Shown here: positions 12,648 to 25,280 of the stretch, in pieces
Numbering within the stretch: position 1 is the stretch's first letter
How the letters are laid out: every line of letters begins with the position of its first letter
NCBI RefSeq assembly: GCF_014356525.2
Contig: NC_052505.1
Coordinates: forward strand, 13,309,098 to 13,373,097
Source: Nilaparvata lugens
Taxonomy: Eukaryota; Arthropoda; Insecta; Hemiptera; Delphacidae
Length of the DNA stretch: 64,000 nt
Direction: 5' to 3'
The notes under the pieces: model-generated
What the model was told of the DNA's origin: nothing
Seen by the model: the letters and a program-made list of their open reading frames with translations, nothing else
The model's database searches: none
Made by a program: the position numbers and the translations under genes

Positions 12648-14394
12648 CACTACCAATAGTTTCAGACTCGGCACAAGTTTCATACACGTTTCATATATAC
12701 ACAGGTGGCTTTTATTATCTGTCAGTTGAAGAGAGAAGTGTATGTAGACCACGTACAGTATGACTGCAGAGAGGCTTTTAAAGTAACTTACTCACTTACT
12801 AACGGAACAGCAACATACTTTATCCTTGAAAGTAGGCGACGACTACTATATACTGGTCTTATATCGCTTAATACAAAGATATCGCCATTTCTAGGTACAT
12901 TAATGTTTCTTGAGAGATTCAAAATTACTTTGAGCATAAAATTTTGAAATCTTCAGTAAGAACTCGGTTTAATGAATATTTTCCTATTAAGAAAGAAAAT
13001 TCCGTCGAAAATTGGGGCGTTTTGGAACAATGAGAACACCATAATCATTTTTCCGCAGAGGGTTGAGTTGGTTGCCTGCTGCATTCCACAAAGAATCCAT
13101 TGTGTTTTTTAACGAAAATATCGTAGAATCCAGAATGGAGAGATCTTGACTCTGGCTATAAGCATAAATTTGGTAGCACATCTGTATCGAGCAGCTGTAT
13201 GGAGTGGAACAGAGGATGGGCTGCCGGAGTTACGAGAGTAAAGCGCCTTTTACAGCTCTCAAGTGGCCGGGAGGCGCGAATATTTGTGTAGGACGTGAGT
13301 TCTTTTTTCTGCATTGAATTATTCACTCGGTTGCTAGCAGGTATTCTCAACTGCGATCCTCGGAGGCAAAAGACACATCCAGGAAGTTGATGGTGAACTC
13401 AACGATGAATAAATTACAAGTTTCTAGTTGCGCATACTAGACGTAAAATACTTGAACGATTCATTATTCCAATCTCATGGAGCATATTCTTTATGGGGGT
13501 TTTCAAGACCTTGTTCTCCAAGAATAAATTGATCGATCCTTTCAATCTCTACTCTAAATTTATTCGTACCCTAAAGCTTACGAACCCGAGATGGAATTAT
13601 CATTCAGTTGATAATGTTGTTCAATTACATATTTTGGTTTTGGTGATGAGACTGTTGTAGGGAGCGAGCAGCATTTTCATTCACTTGTTTGCATGAACTG
13701 TCAGTGAGATCAAAAACAAATAATTTTCTATTGATTTCTTATTATGATTTAGATGATTTAGATATTCTCCTTGCCTTAATGACAAATGAAAGAGGGGTGA
13801 TTTCGTAATGATTTCCAACAACTAATAAGTGAGTTAACTTCAAAAGCTATGAAGTTTGATTAGGAGCATCAAAAAAAGAGCTTGAAAAGCACCAAAGTAT
13901 CGCACATCTCCCCTCATCTCAAATTCTCCCTAAGTGTCTCTGTCATCACTTTCAAAAGAGGTAGATATATTGGCCGATGAATTCTAATATTTTGAACTTT
14001 GGGGCAGAAATAAAAAGCTTTCCCTTCAGGAACGAGCATTTCTATTGTGAAAGATATCGATGAAAACTTTTCTAAAGAATTAGGCATGAGGATTCGAGCT
14101 TCTGGAATGTAGGTGGACTGAAGTCATTCCTGAATCGAATATTCATTACCATACAGTTTCTTTATTCAAGATTCTAAGAGAAATATTAATGATATTATTT
14201 CCTATGTGAAGTACTGCATCTATTGTGGCTACTGAGGATATGATCAAACTTTCCGATTTATAGATTTCTGCTTATCACTTTCCGTTGGATGAAGATTCCT
14301 AAATCCTCTTATAGAACTCAATTTCCTTTCCAGAAGTCACATTTGAATCGAAGTAGGCCAGTACCCTACCTGGTAGTTCAGTGGCCAGATCTTC
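12648..14394. repeat. Tandem duplication copy 2 (uninterrupted)
   Basis: The second copy of the unit beginning at 8984, directly abutting the first at the junction CAGATCTTC/ACTACCAATAG. It preserves the pre-insertion site of the retroposon found in copy 1. Open frames at 12705-12947, 12987-13181 and 13156-13350 are not maintained between copies and are treated as chance. Confidence 0.85.
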
Positions 14395-17300
14395 CTATCC
14401 CCATTGAGATGGCTGATAACAACTTCTATCTCTTTTCTTCAGCAATAGTGGCCATTGCATTGAATAAGGTACGCCTCTAGGCGATTCTGAGAAAGGAAGT
14501 AGAGTCTCCTCCATTGATAACTACTACTGTGATGCGGTACTCACTCGTAATGGTGCACTTCTATGGCGAACCAGATCCAGTCAGTTTGATTGTCTCAGAA
14601 AACTTCAGAATATTAAGCTAACTGCATCCCGAAATCAGTCATAGGCATTCAAATATGCTATTGTGCTTCATGGAGAATATATAATCAACCGATTTTCTTA
14701 TGAAGCCTGGTATCATACCATAGAAAACGAAAGAGTACATCATGCATAAGAATTCAGATAACATGAAAATAGTTATGGCAACGAATGCAGTTATGGTGCA
14801 CTTAAGAGTTTGGTTCATAATAAAATAGTTATTTGTGCAACTAGTGCGCACAGTGACAGTTTGCTGCACCGATAGATTTGTTTACGCACGAGCCGTAGGC
14901 GAGGGCGGAATGGTTTTTTGAGTGCAGCAGAGGAACTTTGCTCACGTATTTCATATAAAATTTTTCCTACAGTTACCATTGAATATGAGAAGTGGTTGAT
15001 TATGGGTGAAATGATGGCTGAAATCCATCAAATGTTTGTCTGTATAATATTGTTATTAATAACAACTTTAATTCAAACTTGATAATCCAATTGAAAGTTA
15101 ATAATCGATCATTTTTTCAAATTAAAAATTTAATTTATCCAATAATTTGAATAATTTCGAGTGAACCTTAATTTCTAAATAATTTTTCAACCAATCAATT
15201 TATGAATGAAAAAATATTATTTGAAATAATGAAAATTAATAATATTCAAAATGTATAATTTAATGAGTTCTCATTTTTATTCATTTGAAAATCAGAAAAA
15301 ATATATATAGAACAAATTCGCATTCAAAATACATGCAACAATGTCAACAGCTGATTGGGATGGCTGCAAGATAATACGCAAAGTATTAAGAGTACTGAAA
15401 GTAATACTTTGCGCACTAGAGCGGAAAAGTGATTCTTTGCGTTCTGTAAACAGTGCAGGAATGGTCACTTTTCAAGGTAACTGTAGGAAAACAAAATTGT
15501 AAGCTCTAAGTCAGCGTCGATTTCATTCCAAATTATTATGTAGACTGTATAAATAGAATAGAGTCACTAGTAATCACTCAATAAAATACAATAATACAGC
15601 CTCTAATAGTCTATTAGAAGAATATCTCCCGAATATGAGAAGCTTCAGAGTTTGCAAAGCACAAGAATCCAAGGAGTCCCTCAAGATCACAGCTTTTATA
15701 TTATACTAGAAGGTAATTCGTGCTCCGCAAGGGTCTAATTAAAAACTTGACAAACTGAAGAATTGACATAATGAAATCTTGAGTAATTCAAAATAGGCCT
15801 ATAACCATCCTCGGTAAATTAATAATCGATATGCAAAATTTTAAGTTAATCATGTAAGACGTGATGATGCGAGATTCGTGAATTTCCTATCCCCCACGTG
15901 TATAAGCCGGTTCTTCTCTTTATTATATTATAGATTATTCATTTACTCTTCTGGAAACGTTCTTACATAACTGTTTTCATCAATATTCTAAGAATAGAGA
16001 GCATGGTGGTATCAGAGATTACTTGAACTGTGTATAGTATAGACTCTGAGGACCTGGCCACAAATTAATGTTGTGCCCCTTTGTGCGTGCTAGTTAATGG
16101 AGTTAATTACATAACAAAACAAGATGCAGGCCACAGCAAGGAGGCATGTTGTTTTATTGGGAGGGATGTGAGCTTCACAAACAGAAACATTTATGATCCG
16201 GTGTAAACATTGTACCCAGCCACAAACATTGGATTGCATTGTTCAGCCCGGTGCAAAGTGAGATAGGCCTTCACTGTTTATTCAACGGATCGAATCGAGA
16301 TAGAAGATGAATGCGTTCCCTCTCCCACTCCTTCACAATACATTCTCAAAGCCGTGTTATTCCGGGAAACATCCTTAGCACCCTCTGCTTATTTGTGTTG
16401 TACCTGGAGCTTTCTAAAATCTGGAGAATTGCGCCTCAGGTGCTCCGGATGACAAAACAAAGATAAGGCCACTCCTTGAATGTTCTGCCCAATTATAGGT
16501 CATTAAGCTTTGAAAATAAATGGAATTCGGAAATTCAGAAACAGGAATATTAAATAGGCTTTTGCGTACCATATTCTATACGATTCAAGTTTCAATCACT
16601 CTCAACATTTTCATAATTACATACTCATTGTCACTAGTATTTTCTACTACTTTAAAGCTACTTCCAATGAATGTTCAACACAATAATTATTATTAAAAAA
16701 TACTAAATAATATAAAAGTATTTTTCACCATTTATACATCCAAAATCATGTTTAAGGAATGACTCAATTTGTGCAAGATGTTTGATATATAAAACATTTT
16801 TGGAACCTTATAATTATTGAGATATGATTTGGAAGTAGCTTAAATACATAAAAGTATAGGATGAAATTAATGTATGTTAATACATGATATTATAAATTAT
16901 GATGAATCAATTATACAGAAAATGATATTCATAGTATAGTTTGATGAAATCTATCTGAGCCATAGAGGAATTCTCAGTTGCTAAAGTGGTTTCGGTATTT
17001 TGAAAATATTATTCTTTCTATTCAGCAATGGAAAATTCGTATTTGTAGCAATACAATTGGAGAAAATTTTCCGTCGACCTAATGTTATCGATAGCTAGAA
17101 TAACAATGCAGCAGTTTTTGAAATAACAAATATTTCAGCTTTGTAATACTGGACCTGAATGGCGAATATCAACAACATAGTAAGGTGTATCGTGATGTTA
17201 TGAATTGTTCAGTTTGGTTTGCTGCATCCTCCAAATTGCGCAGACTCAGTATCTCGTTCCCATTTTTCAGCGGATGCACAGCATACATATTCACGAGAGA

Positions 17301-18778
17301 ATCTCAAATATTGCTGTTGTTTGGTGGCAGTGATAATTTTTGCGCTCTGGCCAGCAGTCATGGCATTTTCTACTCTATTCTCGACATTCTCCATCTAAAA
17401 TATCCACTAGCCAGACTAAATAATTCATTGCAAGTCTCACAGACTGGAAGCACACTGATTTGGAATGCTAAGCACCCATCATGGCTGATACCTCTTCTGT
17501 TTTGTCAACGCACGTAAACCTCTACAATTCCCATATGAAGGCTATCCCCGGAATTCATTTGGAACATGAAATTCAGTGGAAATACTTAAATCTGACCACC
17601 TATCGCTATGATAATTGAAAATAATATTTCAGATTTCACTTACTCCCTGAAAACCACGAAACATGTTCAATAATGATGCCTTTAAAATGTATTCTATCTG
17701 AAAATCATTTTCAACATAGGTGATAATATTTGAACATTCATGTATTTTCTTTATTCGTGGTTAAGTAACAGTAGAGTGGACTTCACTGATCAAACTTCAA
17801 GTCATGAAATAAAAACGTCTATTCTATAAGAAAAAAGTATGAACAACAATAGATAGTAGTATACATAATAATAATATAGTTAGTTTATAATGAAAAAAAT
17901 AAAACATCATTAATAATAACAGTTTCCATTTTTCCAACTTTCTGTAACTTGAGAAATTTTCGCTTTGCAGTGAAATCAGTTATTTGGAGGAATATACTTA
18001 GTCCAGCAGGAAATTGCTCCATTTTCATTGATCAATTTCGAAGAGGAATTAACAGATATGGACAGAATTATATGTTGAACTATCAACCTTCTGTTAGGGA
18101 TTACTTCATGGATAGAAATTTGGTTCGATTCTAAAAGAGGAGCTTCCAATTTTATCCGTTCAGATTACAATATGTTTTTTGTAAACTAGGCTCCTCTATG
18201 AGAATGGCAGGATGTTATCGATCGCGAACGACCAAACCAGTCTCCACAACATTATTCGATGGACGCTCAACTGATGTATGGCGAACGCTATCATTGATAA
18301 CAGAGACGATGAGTTATGAGTCAATCTGTTTGAGTGAAGTGAAGCGGCAATAGCAGACGACTATTGATTAAGAAGAGATAGCAACTGAATGCTGTGCGTG
18401 GTGTATAGAAAATTCGCTGGCTCAGCACTTTCCACCGTCCAGTTGGTCTGCTCCGATAGGCTAGTGAATTATATCATTCGGTTACGTTACGGTCTCAACC
18501 TTTCGTGTCTCCAAACTCAGCAAACCGCAACCACAATGAATGAGAGCTCTTCCGAACAGCTGATCCATTGTCGAGCATTATTCATCAAATCACTGACAAA
18601 CATCGTTATTGCTCACCAAAAATATCGGAGCTTTTCCGAATGATGCGCTTTATATCAGAGCACATTGCAATTTTCAATCCCTTGTCATCATCTATAATGC
18701 GTATGAATGTTGCAGAAATATCAGTTACTATTTTTGAAATGTAGAGTCTTGGGGAGCTGTTCAATGATATACTACAGT
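14395..18778. other. Non-coding intron stretch
   Basis: No coding exon or element end is convincing. A dispersed repeat lies at 15699-15850, listed separately. A 110-codon frame at 17185-17517 starts at ATG-like sequence but shows no family resemblance and has compositional bias typical of chance frames. Confidence 0.4.
15699..15850 (+). repeat. Dispersed repeat, copy A
   Basis: About 150 bp matching 44894-45050 with roughly four in five bases the same. It starts with ACTAG-AGGTAA and contains GTGCTCC, GGGTCTAATTAAAAACTTG and CAAAATAGGCCTATAACCA. Not identified to a family. It looks like one end of a dispersed transposon. Confidence 0.6.
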
Positions 18779-19302
18779 CCATAAAATAGAGTTATAGTAC
18801 CCTTTAGATTAAAAATACAAATTGAAACAACTACTTCCAGTGATCCACACCATCTTCAGCTTATAAAAAGTAGTTTGTTATAGCTTAGCCTACATGGAAA
18901 TGAAATGAATGAATATGAAAACTTGTATGAATTTAATCTTTATTGATTGAGTATTAATCGTTCAACAAGACAAGACAAACAAAAAATTCCACGTTGCCCA
19001 GCTGACTTTTCAAACATTGCTGCCACACCGATCATTCAACGTTGATAATAATAGTTATTTTTTCTCAATAACCTACTGTTCAATTGTAAGAATTAAAATG
19101 AACAGAAATAAGCTAACAATGAGCTTACTGTAATACTCATGATGAATTTTTAATAAACGTTTTACTAATATAGTTTTATTTATTTAAAATTTATTTTTTT
19201 AAACCTGAAGATGGTGAGGATCAATGAAACTAGTTGTTATAATTTGTATTTTCAAACTATTATTTCATCAATTTCGAAAAAGGGTCTATAATTCTATTTT
19301 AT
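18779..19302. mobile_element. Element with about 95-bp imperfect inverted repeats
   Basis: The segment 18779-18870 and the complement of 19205-19302 align over about 95 bp. Shared outer sequence: CATAAAATAGAGTTATAG versus CATAAAATAGAATTATAG. Shared inner motif: CTGAAGATGGTG. No target duplication was identified and there is no ORF. It is of the same general style as the hairpins at 603 and 53586. Confidence 0.65.
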
Positions 19303-22049
19303 GAATAAAAATGAGTAGCCCTGAATTCATAAATTTTAAGAAAATACTACAGTCAGTTCCTCCGATCAATATTGATTAATTTTCTAGATACGAATCATAA
19401 TTATCATTTCTTTCTGGGTATAAAACAGTACCCTTGTCAATATGGAATTAGGAGAAACATTAGCAATACAATATTAAAAAAATGCTCTAAGTTGTCCATA
19501 ACCAAGACGTGATTGAATTAAAAAAAGTTGAAAATACTCAGCTTAGAATTATTACATCCCAATGTACGACAAGACTTCAGTCGACATACGTACATGTAGA
19601 ATACTCCATACTCCGAAACTCTGTATGCCTACAACTACTTCTCACAAATCACACTCCAATCTTCTACTTTAACAAAGCTTCGGTTTTTAATATAACTGAA
19701 TTGTATAATGAATGAAGTGTCAATTTCTCTCGTTTGATTTCAGCACATCCATGCATGTCCAATTCCTACTACCGTCAAAATTTCACATCTCATCCGTCGA
19801 GATAATCATGTCAGAATCATGTTTGAAAGCATGCTGTAATACTGTTTTCTCCGTACTGGACTGATTGCTTCCTCTATTTGGCAGCGTTATCGTCCATCAA
19901 TAACTAATCAGTCTCAATTCCATCAGATGAATCAAACTTCATTGGTGATGTAATTTACACAGTTAACTACTCCAAAAGCTCTGAAATATAAGTTAAATGG
20001 AATGACGCAACGCTGAAATTACAGATAACTTAAACAAGTCGGAGCTTGATCATTGTAGCTGTCAATATGCTGTCGGTATGAATACCATGAAGTCTAACTT
20101 TGAGTGCCCTGTTGAAACTTCAGTACAATCGATGAGCAGGAATTTGACTTCAAACGTTTCCCCATCCATGATGAATCAGTCATGTTTGAAGGACTCTCAT
20201 CATTGATACAATCAAAGTTCTATTCTGAAACAATGATTATCGGTACCCTTCAGCAAAGTGGCTTTTCCTCCTCAAACACACTTTGTCTACTGTTTTTCAG
20301 TGAAACTATAAAACGAATTTGTATTATCAACTCTGAACAAAATTGATGTTTCAATCAACTCTTTTTATTGCTTTTTCCACAAACAAGTCAATTATTTATT
20401 CCAATGCTGAGTAGTTCTTTATTCAATCTGACATTCAGAATTTGTTGTTATTGGAATAACTGATAGTTTTCCAGTGTGGTATGGGTAAGCTCTGTGTCAC
20501 AGGACTTCTGAATTCTGATTTTCTATAGAGAGAAATAGTATATTTCGCACCTGGAGCAGAAAATGAGATTTTTCCAGCTTGAAATCAGTTTTCAAGTCCA
20601 AGGCAGTAGGCCGATTTGCAGTCAGGATTTCAGATTCTTTTAAAATTCAACTTGGAATACCACAGTCATCTTCAAGCATTTTTGAAAAATTCGGAATGCA
20701 CTAGTCAACAATAAATAATTGAGTAAAACTGGTTGCGAAGCGAATTAGTTTGATTCAAAACTGGAACTGAAATCATGGCGACTTCAGCTGATGATGAAAG
20801 TGGACACTCGCCCGATCTAGCGGATGACTTATTAACTACTTCCATGAGCGGCTGGAAATAGACAACTTTCTGGCCTAGACCGGAAAAGAAACCCTTTTCT
20901 GACCTCGTCTGCAAACAAGGTCTTTCAGATCTACGTAGGGACTGGAAAACAGCTGCTTTCTGTGCAGTGTGGCGAAAAGTACATTCCCCGATTACAAAAA
21001 AAAACTATTTTTCAATACTCTGCATTGTATTGATCAAACATTCATCTCTAGGTCAACACTGATATATCTTCGACAGACATTTGACATAGGGGTCAAGTCA
21101 TACCATCATAATATGTGTCACATAGGAATCCAATATTGATTCAATTACCTTATTCCTATCACTATCATACTTATTTATTCATTCATCATTGACATTCACA
21201 CATAATCATACAATAAATGATAGAACAGGCTTAGCCCTCATTATTTCATTCACGAATCCCGATTAAAAATTAGTCGAAAAAAGTTTATCTTCAGCACCTC
21301 AAATACAGGATGTTTTCGATCTCAGAATAATGTCAAGAAATTTTGAATTTAGAATGTTAATATGAGAAATTTATTTGAATAATACTCTCCAGTAATCAGT
21401 TGAAATCTTGAGAAATAATAACATTATAATATTATTTTGATAAAATCGTCTCATTTGAAATGTACCATTCAGATTCAACTCAAGATTGAGTGCCTTTATT
21501 GAAATTATTGTAAGTTGAGCTGTTTGTTATCTAGAACACTAGCTTGATATCGTTATAATATTATTGTAGTTACACTAGCTCTCATTGAAGTAATAATATA
21601 GCTTAGTTAGCTCTGTGTTACTTCTTACTGTAACGGTTTGATACACTAACAGCAGAACTGAACTGCCATTGGTCGATGTTGCTCCGCCTACAAAATGGAG
21701 TCTGACAAACTCACATCAACCAATAGCATTGCAGACAGAAGTTGCTACATCATTATGGTTACCGGCGTGCCTGTTTGTTATGGAATAACGTTATGCATTG
21801 ATTGCTACTCAATGGTTCCAATCGAAATACCTCGACCTGATAGATAGAATTTATGTATTATCTATTCGATGGCTTGTAGTTCTCGCAGTTCAATTGTTTA
21901 ATATAGTTTAAGTTTGTCATGATTGTAACAGAAATGACATGGATGTAGAAAAATATAAAATATAAAAATGTTTTTCAATTGTCAAAAACTTTGTTGTTTG
22001 TACAGTATTCTTCCTAGAATGTTTCAGAAACATAAACGCCTTGTATGTA
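19303..22049. other. Non-coding intron stretch
   Basis: No gene or clear element boundary seen. Short frames at 19509-19715 and 20705-20914 show no recognisable domain and no splice-site support. Confidence 0.4.
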
Positions 22050-22405
22050 TGTAAAGGACTCGCCACACCAAGCTCGCCAATACCGCCGAGGTAGTACCGC
22101 TGGTGGTAGTTTTCTCGGCTGAGCACGCCACACCGAAAAACGTCCGCTAGCGGTAGTCTCCGAGTAGTGAGTCTAGTAGTGGGGGGTGAGACGTACTAGT
22201 TGCGTTGTGTTGCAAGGAGGAGAGGTGCGCATGCGCTACCTCTTCGAATCGCCTGCCATGTATTGAGGTTGAGCGCGCCACACTGAGCTCGCTTTGTCCG
22301 CCGTACTACCTCTCAGCGAACTTTTGTTGAATCGCCTAGCAGGCGGTCGTAGGTGGTAGTGCGCCGTACTACCGCCGCGGTAGCGAGCTCGGTGTGGCGC
22401 AATCA
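22050..22405. mobile_element. GC-rich MITE-like inverted-repeat cluster
   Basis: Locally GC-rich DNA with repeated terms such as CGCCACACC, AGCTCGC and GGTAGTAC in both orientations. The outer ends, GCCACACCAAGCTCGC near 22066 and the complement of GCGAGCTCGGTGTGGCGC at 22385-22402, form an inverted repeat. A second similar start lies at 22269 (GCGCCACACTGAGCTCGC), suggesting nested or tandem copies. The frame 22236-22520 runs through it and is not a gene. Confidence 0.5.
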
Positions 22406-23213
22406 ACCTGAATACATGGCTAGCGATTTTTAAAACTTTGCTACCGCCGCGAGTATCTGCAAAACCAGTTTCGAGTAAATTGGATTTGAAATTTGGCAAC
22501 AATAAACTGAGGGCTGTCACCGGGCCTGAACTTTTTTCAACATACTATTGGTGGATTAATATACTCTTTGTCACTTAGAATTGATTTATGCAATATTTTT
22601 CTATGTTTTTTTATGTTTTCCACATAATAATGCACATACTGCCTTTTAAAAAAGCTTTGTGCTAAGCAAGAGGGCAGTAACTGACAGATACTGCTCTTTT
22701 GCTTAGCATTCTCTCCCTTTATGATAATGAGCTACAAGTTGTAATGGCAGTATGTGACATATACATTATGCTTATTGATTAAATTGCCTATTTATATTAT
22801 ACAGATTCTTTAATTCTATATGGGGGCAATTCTATATGAGGTCAGCTTGACCCCCAAAACTCCCAAAAAACAAAAATTCCGGACTTTTTTCAAGTTTTCC
22901 ATTTAATCTTGAGAACTTTTTGAAAAAAGCATTCTCTAAAATATTAAAGATGATAAAATTAACAATAAATTGAGAGGTCATGCAGGACTCTACGATTTTT
23001 GATTCTGGAGCTAAAATTTTCCAAAAAACGGGTATTTTTAAGGAGTTTTCAAAATTATGCAAACCTACCACTTCTACCCTATACAACTAGGATTTTTTCT
23101 AGTAATGATAGAAGCCACACATCACGTGAATTAACAATATTAATTCTGAACAGAATTCCTGAGGTTTCTATTTCTGAATTTAGTAGAGCTGTGAGGGGGA
23201 ATATACCCAAGTA
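22406..23213. other. Left flank of the Polinton, non-coding
   Basis: Nothing recognisable. It contains a short stretch with repeated 'AAAGCTTTGTGCTAAGC'-like and 'GCTTAGC' terms in opposite orientation near 22650-22710. It ends with the left half of the palindromic Polinton target, AAGTA, at 23209-23213. Confidence 0.4.
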
Positions 23214-23219
23214 GTATAC
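23214..23219. repeat. Target site duplication, left (GTATAC)
   Basis: Directly repeated at 43077-43082 across the element. It sits in the middle of a reconstructed 16-bp palindromic target. Confidence 0.7.
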
Positions 23220-23633
23220 TATTGCTGTTTGAACGCACCAATCACAGAGCAGTATTTTAATTAGGGGGCGGAGCCTAATCCCCCAGGGGGGCTCTAAACC
23301 CCGCCCAAATCCCCCCGCGCTCTGCGCGGGGAAACTCCATTTTCTAACCCCTCGCCTGGACCAGTTCTCCCACCGATACTAAAACCGCCATTTTATTTCA
23401 AGTATTTATTTGAAAAAAACAAATTTATGGGCGTACCAATTGCAGAATCCCCCTCCAAGCAATCCCCCACACTTCGCGGACCCCCCCAGCCAAATCTCCT
23501 CCTCCTACTGAAGACCACCATTTTTGTTCAAGTACTTATTTTAAAAAAATAAGTAGACACTTGCAAGATCCTCCTTCCAAACAAGTCCCCCCGTCACCCA
23601 CTATGCCGCCGCCCGCCGCCCGCCGCCGCCCGC
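23220..23633. repeat. Polinton left terminal inverted repeat
   Basis: About 410 bp, matching the complement of 42681-43076. It is GC-rich for its first 120 bp (GGGGGCGGAGCC, CCCCAGGGGGG, CCCCGC) and ends in a GCCGCCC minisatellite. The right copy lacks a 16-bp segment (CCCAAATCCCCCCGCG) present here, so the two ends have diverged. On the minus strand (outward) it carries AATAAA signals. Confidence 0.9.
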
Positions 23634-23927
23634 CGCTCGAATATCGGCTATGTAATGTAAGTAGATTATTGGTTTTGTTCCTTGCTTCAGAAAGAGTGTA
23701 TAACAAAAAGTTTGTAGTATTACTTCTTATCTATAGAAGGAGCATGTATTAAATTTTGTTTTTACAATGAAAGAAACTCTGTTTACGCTAACCTGTTCTG
23801 GAGGAATGTTGTTTTGATGCTGAGACAGACTGCAAGTTTGTTCACATCAATACTGACCTACCCTACTCTCTTCTTCTTCTTCTCTGTCAAGTCAAACACG
23901 TTCTCAGTTTTTTGCTTGCATCAAGGT
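23634..23927. other. Duplicated gene tail plus chimera junction
   Basis: The part up to 23819 duplicates the sequence at about 25729-25914, which encodes the last about 31 codons of the DUF8207-like gene on the minus strand. Identity stops abruptly after GTTTTGATG at 23819, where unrelated DNA leads to the repeat-protein gene. It is thus a copied 3' gene end without its gene body. Confidence 0.8.
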
Positions 23928-25280
23928 CTAGTCTTTTTTATTGTTTAGAGTTGACTGCTTGTTATAATCATCGTATCTTTTCAAGAGTCTAGTTTGGAGC
24001 GGTCTATTCAAAAGTGTTTCATCATATTTCACCTCAGGTTCTGAAATGTTAATCATTTTAAAAAACTCATTTATTATATGGTAATCCGGTAGCCCCTTTG
24101 CTTGTAGACTCTTCCAATCAAATGTTTTTGATGCGGTAAGACACTTACTAATTAAATAATAAGTGAACTTAATTATTTCCGTGTTCAGTTTTTCTATGAA
24201 AATATTGTTATCAAAAATAATATCACCCATGCTATCTTTCACAACTTGTAGCATTGTATTTAAATCTCCAATACTAACAAGTTGTGCTCTCTCAATATAA
24301 AACTCTTTCCTAGATATAAAATTCGATTTCTCACTATTACTGATAAATGCTGAATTCAATCTATCCTGAAAATCTCTGTTTTCATATACTAGTTCTGGAA
24401 AAATACTTTTGATTGTTTCTACTGTTGTATTTAAATTTTCCAAGCTTACCAATGTTGCTTTTTCAATGTTAAACTCTTTCCTTGATATAAAATTCGATTT
24501 CTCACTATTACTGATAAATGCTGAATTCAATCTATCCTGAAAATCTCTGTTTTCATATACTAGTTCTGGAAAAATACTTTTGATTGTTTCTACTGTTGTA
24601 TTTAAATTTTCCAAGCTTACCAATGTTGCTTTTTCAATGTTAAACTCTTTCCTTGATATAAAATTCGATTTCTCACTATTACTGATAAATGCTGAATTCA
24701 ATCTATCCTGAAAATCTCTGTTTTCATATACTAGTTCTGGAAAAATACTTTTGATTGTTTCTACTGTTGTATTTAAATTTTCCAAGCTTACCAATGTTGC
24801 TTTTTCAATGTTAAACTCTTTCCTTGATATAAAATTCGATTTCTCACTATTACTGATAAATGCTGAATTCAATCTATCCTGAAAATCTCTGTTTTCATAT
24901 ACTAGTTCTGGAAAAATACTTTTGATTGTTTCTACTGTTGTATTTAAATTTTCCAAGCTTACCAATGTTGCTTTTTCAATGTTAAACTCTTTCCTTGATA
25001 TAAAATTCGATTTCTCACTATTACTGATAAATGCTGAATTCAATCTATCCTGAAAATCTCTGTTTTCATATACTAGTTCTGGAAAAATACTTTTGATTGT
25101 TTCTACTGTTGTATTTAAATTTTCCAAGCTTACCAATGTTGCTTTTTCAATGTTAAACTCTTTCCTTGATATAAAATTCGATTTCTCACTATTACTGATA
25201 AATGCTGAATTCAATCTATCCTGAAAATCTCTGTTTTCATATACTAGTTCTGGAAAAATACTTTTGATTGTTTCTACTGT
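23928..25280 (-). pseudogene. 5'-truncated gene of identical 57-aa repeats
   Basis: The frame is open leftward from the junction at 25277-25280 to a TAG at 23928, with no in-frame ATG near its upstream end. The only early start codon is a TTG inside a repeat, so the true N-terminus is missing. It encodes five essentially identical 57-residue units plus a partial one upstream. A diverging sixth unit follows, then a unique roughly 100-residue C-terminal part with a K/R/N-rich tail. Each unit contains NSAFISNSEKSNF, a likely helical segment, and FPELVYENRDFQ. No family is recognised. The upstream break lies exactly where the internal TIR copy begins, with CTGTT shared by both partners. Either dead, or expressed from a start in the TIR; the former is more likely. 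Confidence 0.75.
24310..25280 (-). repeat. 171-bp in-frame tandem repeats
   Basis: Unit landmarks (CTTGATATAAAATTCG on +) recur at 24481, 24652, 24823, 24994 and 25165, exactly 171 bp apart. A diverged landmark sits at 24310. The five copies show no difference that I could see, so expansion or homogenisation is recent. Each unit keeps the reading frame. Confidence 0.95.

Larger units (their letters stand above)
8984..12648. repeat. Tandem duplication copy 1 (interrupted)
   Basis: The first copy of a roughly 1.73-kb unit, matching 12648-14394 closely with scattered substitutions and small indels. The copy spans 8984-10265 and 12198-12648 and is split by a 1.93-kb insertion. No ORF is conserved between the copies in a way that suggests a protein, and the unit lies in the intron. 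Confidence 0.85.

Noticed and set aside
17185..17517. 110-codon plus-strand frame
   Set aside because: No recognisable domain, no splice sites in suitable phase, and an overlapping opposite frame of similar quality.
22236..22520. 94-codon minus-strand frame
   Set aside because: It runs through an inverted-repeat MITE-like cluster; composition explains it.
23928..25280. Regular 171-bp repeats considered as a CRISPR array or satellite
   Set aside because: The repeats abut without spacers, keep a reading frame, and lie in a eukaryotic element; they encode a protein repeat.
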